Below, piece after piece: positions 6,718 to 8,813 of a stretch of 8,813 nt of DNA (the stretch's first letter is position 1; each line of letters opens with the position of its first letter). This DNA comes from Victivallales bacterium (GTDB lineage: Bacteria > Verrucomicrobiota > Lentisphaeria > Oligosphaerales > Lenti-02). Location of the stretch: NCBI GenBank assembly GCA_018648945.1, contig JABGQJ010000297.1, forward strand, positions 1 through 8,813, read 5' to 3'. The notes under the pieces were generated by a model. The model had not been told where the DNA came from. It did no database searches and saw only the letters and a list, made by a program, of their open reading frames with translations. The translations under genes and the position numbers were made by a program.

Positions 6718-7527
6718 CTACTCATACGGCCCGTAATCCTCGTCGCGCAGCGCGTAGTCCGGCCAGCCCTGGCAGTAGTTGAGGTGGGTTGACAGGAAGG
6801 CCCGATAGGCGGCAAGGAGATCATCAGTGGCGGGGCAGAAGCCTTCCTCCGGCGTGCGCTTGTCCCCACCTACGCGGAACGTGAAAGGCGGCGCCAACCG
6901 GCAAGGAGGGATCTCGCGTCGGCGCTCCACTCCGCGCCGGGCTGCTTCCTGAATGAGCTTTGCCGACAAGGCCGGCGTGATCGTCTTGGCGATCGTCGGC
7001 CCGGCAGCGACTTTGGTCACCACGATCTCACTGTCGGGGATCAGCGGCTGCACCTCGCGCTGCACGGCGGAGTCCCCGGAAACAAGCACAACCGGGATGT
7101 CCTGAGAGCCGCACTCCAGGATGAACATGCCCACCTCCCCGTAGTCTTTGCCATTGACCTCGAGTAGCGTATGGGGAGTGATCGCATGGGCCGTTCCCGC
7201 CATGGCGTGGCCACCGATGTACATGCCCACGTCCGTGCCTTTGAAGAAGGGAAGCCACGGTCCCTGCCCATTTCTCCCGGTGATCAACTGCGCCTGTTCG
7301 GGGAGCTCCTCCACGAGAAGCGTGTTGCCATTGCCGTGGGAATCCCAGATGACGACTTCCTCCGCCCCCGCCTCGAAGGCACCGGTCGCGGCAGCAGACA
7401 CCTCGGCCGTGGCGATCTTCATGAGGCGCTTGGTGCGCTCCAAGGTGGTAGGGACATTGCGGTCCTGGTTGTCACGGATCACAAATCCCGCAACCCCTTC
7501 GAAGTCAAACTGAATGTATACACGCAT
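6718..7527 (-). CDS. M55-family zinc D-aminopeptidase (DppA-like)
   Basis: M55 peptidases are zinc enzymes; the characterised member DppA of Bacillus subtilis removes D-amino acids from short D-peptides such as D-Ala-D-Ala. The expected metal and catalytic residues are all visible in this 269-residue protein. Asp8 and Glu10 lie in FDFEG, His64 in WDSHGNG, His107 in IGGHAMAG, and Glu131 in YGEVGM. His119 (TPHTLLEVNG) matches the catalytic histidine of DppA. VSGD at 149-152 is also typical. The start at 7525-7527 is supported by AAGGAG 7 bases upstream and by MRVYIQFDFEG at the N-terminus, which places Asp8 as in DppA. The longer open frame back to 7776 is not needed. There is no signal peptide, so the enzyme is probably cytoplasmic. 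It converges on rarA (46-base gap) and diverges from the aldo/keto reductase. Roles in recycling D-Ala peptides or in peptide nutrition are inference. Confidence 0.93.
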   Translation of the reverse strand: MRVYIQFDFEGVAGFVIRDNQDRNVPTTLERTKRLMKIATAEVSAAATGAFEAGAEEVVIWDSHGNGNTLLVEELPEQAQLITGRNGQGPWLPFFKGTDVGMYIGGHAMAGTAHAITPHTLLEVNGKDYGEVGMFILECGSQDIPVVLVSGDSAVQREVQPLIPDSEIVVTKVAAGPTIAKTITPALSAKLIQEAARRGVERRREIPPCRLAPPFTFRVGGDKRTPEEGFCPATDDLLAAYRAFLSTHLNYCQGWPDYALRDEDYGPYE

Positions 7528-7534
7528 GTGGCGT

Positions 7535-7540
7535 CTCCTT
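7535..7540 (-). promoter_or_regulatory. Ribosome binding site of the M55 peptidase gene
   Basis: Minus-strand AAGGAG lies 7 bases before the ATG at 7527, a near-ideal site. It fixes the start and rules out the upstream extension of the frame. Confidence 0.85.
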
Positions 7541-7555
7541 GATCCCCCGTGGCAA

Positions 7556-7609
7556 CCAGCGGCGATGGCGAGCAGTGCCCTCGGCCGACCCGAAGCAGGG
7601 CACCGCTGG
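7556..7609 (-). other. Nested inverted repeat in the M55 leader, possible 5'-end mRNA hairpin
   Basis: CCAGCGG (7556-7562) pairs with CCGCTGG (7603-7609). Inside it GTGCCCT (7575-7581) pairs with AGGGCAC (7597-7603); the two right arms share base 7603. On the minus strand the outer arm would begin at the transcription start expected from the promoter at 7616-7643. The structure ends 16 bases before the ribosome binding site and would leave it free. A role in mRNA stability or control is inference. Confidence 0.4.
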
Positions 7610-7615
7610 AATGCG

Positions 7616-7643
7616 AAAATAGGGTCTGATGGCGCGTTTTCAA
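7616..7643 (-). promoter_or_regulatory. Candidate sigma70-type promoter for the M55 peptidase gene
   Basis: On the minus strand TTGAAA (7643-7638, five of six consensus bases) is followed after 16 bases by TATTTT (7621-7616, four of six). Transcription would start near 7609, giving a leader of about 80 bases before the ATG at 7527. It stands out as an A+T-rich pair in G+C-rich surroundings. No transcript data support it. Confidence 0.5.
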
Positions 7644-7801
7644 CGTGTCTCTGGGAGGGTGTCGCCTGCTTCTTGAGAGCCGGTCGCTCGTCACACGGCT
7701 TGGCCTGACCGCCCCCACCGTCACCCCCGGCCCCATCCCGGCAGCGGGCTGAATGTCGACCGTGACGAATGGACAAGAGAGATCCTCGAGCCAGCTTACG
7801 G

Positions 7802-7818
7802 CATGGCCGACGGCCATG
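7802..7818. promoter_or_regulatory. 17-base palindrome, possible operator
   Basis: CATGGCCG (7802-7809) and CGGCCATG (7811-7818) are perfect inverse copies around one central base. The length and symmetry suit a dimeric regulator. The site is 82 bases before the aldo/keto reductase start and could serve either divergent gene. No regulator gene is present in the window. Confidence 0.4.
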
Positions 7819-7838
7819 TCAAACGATGCGACGGCCGG

Positions 7839-7865
7839 ATTCGGGCGTGACGACCAATCCCGAAT
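7839..7865. repeat. Inverted repeat upstream of the aldo/keto reductase gene
   Basis: ATTCGGG (7839-7845) is the inverse of CCCGAAT (7859-7865) across 13 bases, ending 34 bases before the ATG at 7900. It may be a leader hairpin or a second operator. Seven-base arms can arise by chance. Confidence 0.3.
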
Positions 7866-7899
7866 GGCTCGCCAAAGCAGAGCGTAGGGAACCGAAACC

Positions 7900-8808
7900 A
7901 TGACCGTAGTCGTTGAACGCCGACGTTTGGGCCGCACCGGACTGATGGTTTCACCGATTGGATTCGGTGGCGCACCGCTGGGCATCAGAGGGTACCTGAC
8001 CACTGAGGACCGGACCGACGAGGCATTCCAGGCCGAAGGCATCCGGGCCATTCAACTGGCGCTGAACAGCGGCATCAATCTGTTCGACACGGCACCGGGT
8101 TACGGCAAGGGCCGCTCCGAAACCACCGTTGGGGAGGCGCTCAAAGACAGGCGCGATCAGGCAGTCATCGCCACGAAGCTTGGCTTCGGCGAATCGCCGG
8201 AGGGTTGGCAGGCCAGCCTCGAGCGTAGTCTGGCGCGGCTGCAGACCGACCACATCGACATCCTCCAGATCCATGGCACCTACTACCCCGACGAGCTCTG
8301 TGAGAGGATCGTCGCCTCCGGCATCCTGGACTGGGCCGACGAGCAGAAACGCAGGGGAGCGATCCGGTTCTTCGGGCTCACGGCGGAGAACAGCTCAGCC
8401 GGGCTCGAAGGGCTCATCCGGTCCAAGCGCTTCGACGTTCTCCAGATCGCCTTCAACATCATCAACCAATGCCACTGCGACTACGCCCGCGCCGACGAGA
8501 ACCGCCTCACCGGCATCATCCCCATCGCCCGATCGCTCGACATCGGCATCACGACCATGCGCAGCACCACAAGCGGTTTCCTGCAGAAACTGCTATCGCA
8601 GGAGTTCCCCAGCATCACCGAAGCCGACGCCGCCCGGCTGAGCATTCGCTTCGCGCTATCCGCGCCCGAGATCGACTGCGCACTGGTCGGCATGACCAAC
8701 CAGGAGTTGGTCCGCTCGAATGTCGAACTTGTGACCGACCGATCCAATCGCCTCAATCTCACGGATCTCCATCAGCGGTTCCCCGCAGGCCGCCAGAGAG
8801 AGGAGTAG
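7900..8808 (+). CDS. Aldo/keto reductase family oxidoreductase
   Basis: This is a 302-residue NADP(H)-type oxidoreductase with the (beta/alpha)8-barrel signature of aldo/keto reductases, which reduce aldehydes and ketones or act on sugars. The N-terminus RRRLGRTGLMVSPIGFGG is typical. All four catalytic residues are visible: Asp63 and Tyr68 in FDTAPGYGKGRSE, Lys93 in VIATKLG and His125 in ILQIHGTYY. The C-terminal segment ALVGMTNQELVRSNVEL (from about residue 264) matches the usual cofactor-binding end. The length is normal for the family. ATG at 7900 has AGGGA 9 bases upstream and gives the standard N-terminus. The gene is divergent from the M55 gene, and the window ends 5 bases after the TAG stop, so any downstream partner is unseen. 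The substrate is unknown; sugar metabolism is a guess from the family. Confidence 0.93.
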   Translation: MTVVVERRRLGRTGLMVSPIGFGGAPLGIRGYLTTEDRTDEAFQAEGIRAIQLALNSGINLFDTAPGYGKGRSETTVGEALKDRRDQAVIATKLGFGESPEGWQASLERSLARLQTDHIDILQIHGTYYPDELCERIVASGILDWADEQKRRGAIRFFGLTAENSSAGLEGLIRSKRFDVLQIAFNIINQCHCDYARADENRLTGIIPIARSLDIGITTMRSTTSGFLQKLLSQEFPSITEADAARLSIRFALSAPEIDCALVGMTNQELVRSNVELVTDRSNRLNLTDLHQRFPAGRQREE

Positions 8809-8813
8809 TGCCG

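Larger units (their letters stand above)
7528..7899. other. Divergent intergenic region between the M55 peptidase and aldo/keto reductase genes
   Basis: This 372-base stretch holds no convincing gene or RNA. Its left part has the M55 ribosome binding site, leader repeat and candidate promoter. Its right part has a 17-base palindrome (7802-7818) and a second inverted repeat (7839-7865). I could not find a convincing promoter for the aldo/keto reductase; its ribosome binding site is probably AGGGA at 7886-7890. The short open frames here lack ribosome binding sites and family features. Confidence 0.6.

Noticed and set aside
432..7527. A D-Ala-D-Ala metabolic cluster joining MurF and the M55 peptidase
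   Set aside because: The two genes are almost 5 kb apart, on opposite strands, with unrelated genes between, so nothing in the layout supports a functional unit.
7528..7776. Upstream extension of the M55 peptidase frame (83 residues)
   Set aside because: The start at 7527 has a near-ideal ribosome binding site and places the zinc ligands at their usual positions; the extension would include the candidate promoter.
8799..8813. A ribosome binding site (AGGAG) and GTG start at the right edge
   Set aside because: The AGGAG is only 2 bases from the GTG at 8808 and the window ends at once, so a new gene cannot be supported.

Overview
The window is G+C-rich, densely coding bacterial chromosomal DNA. 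It holds six complete protein genes and the 3' end of a seventh, on both strands. The presence of murF and rarA, and the Shine-Dalgarno-type starts, show a bacterium that makes peptidoglycan. The mix of a Gfo/Idh/MocA oxidoreductase, a DegT/StrS aminotransferase, an M55 D-aminopeptidase, an aldo/keto reductase and a long RarA fusion suggests a lineage such as Armatimonadota, Planctomycetota, Hydrogenedentota or a relative. That placement is inferred from gene style only and is weak. I see no rRNA, tRNA, CRISPR array, insertion sequence, integrase or phage gene.

Layout: (1) Bases 3-1883, plus strand: the tail of an unrecognised protein, then murF 18 bases downstream, probably one transcript. 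murF ends inside a strong 13-bp hairpin that probably acts as a terminator for both converging transcripts. (2) Bases 1905-4177, minus strand: a DegT/StrS aminotransferase followed by a Gfo/Idh/MocA oxidoreductase. A textbook intrinsic terminator (14-bp stem plus eight T) lies between them, so the downstream gene needs read-through, an internal promoter or regulated termination. The two families are often paired in amino-sugar nucleotide pathways. (3) Bases 4178-4430: a divergent intergenic region with inverted ACGGTA/TACCGT elements. (4) Bases 4431-6671, plus strand: RarA (MgsA-type AAA+ ATPase) fused to about 315 extra residues with a degenerate methyltransferase-like pattern. (5) Bases 6718-7527, minus strand: an M55 (DppA-like) zinc D-aminopeptidase with a fair sigma70-type promoter and a leader hairpin that would begin at the predicted transcript 5' end. 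(6) Bases 7528-7899: a divergent regulatory region with a 17-base palindrome. (7) Bases 7900-8808, plus strand: an aldo/keto reductase with a complete catalytic tetrad.

The genes form housekeeping and cell-envelope or sugar modules rather than one system. MurF attaches D-Ala-D-Ala to the peptidoglycan precursor. The aminotransferase/oxidoreductase pair may make a modified surface sugar. RarA works at stalled replication forks. The M55 peptidase can release D-amino acids from D-peptides. I found no convincing previously undescribed multi-gene system. The points most worth a second look are the RarA C-terminal domain, the terminator inside the sugar gene pair, the terminator that forms the end of murF, and the structured leader of the M55 gene.
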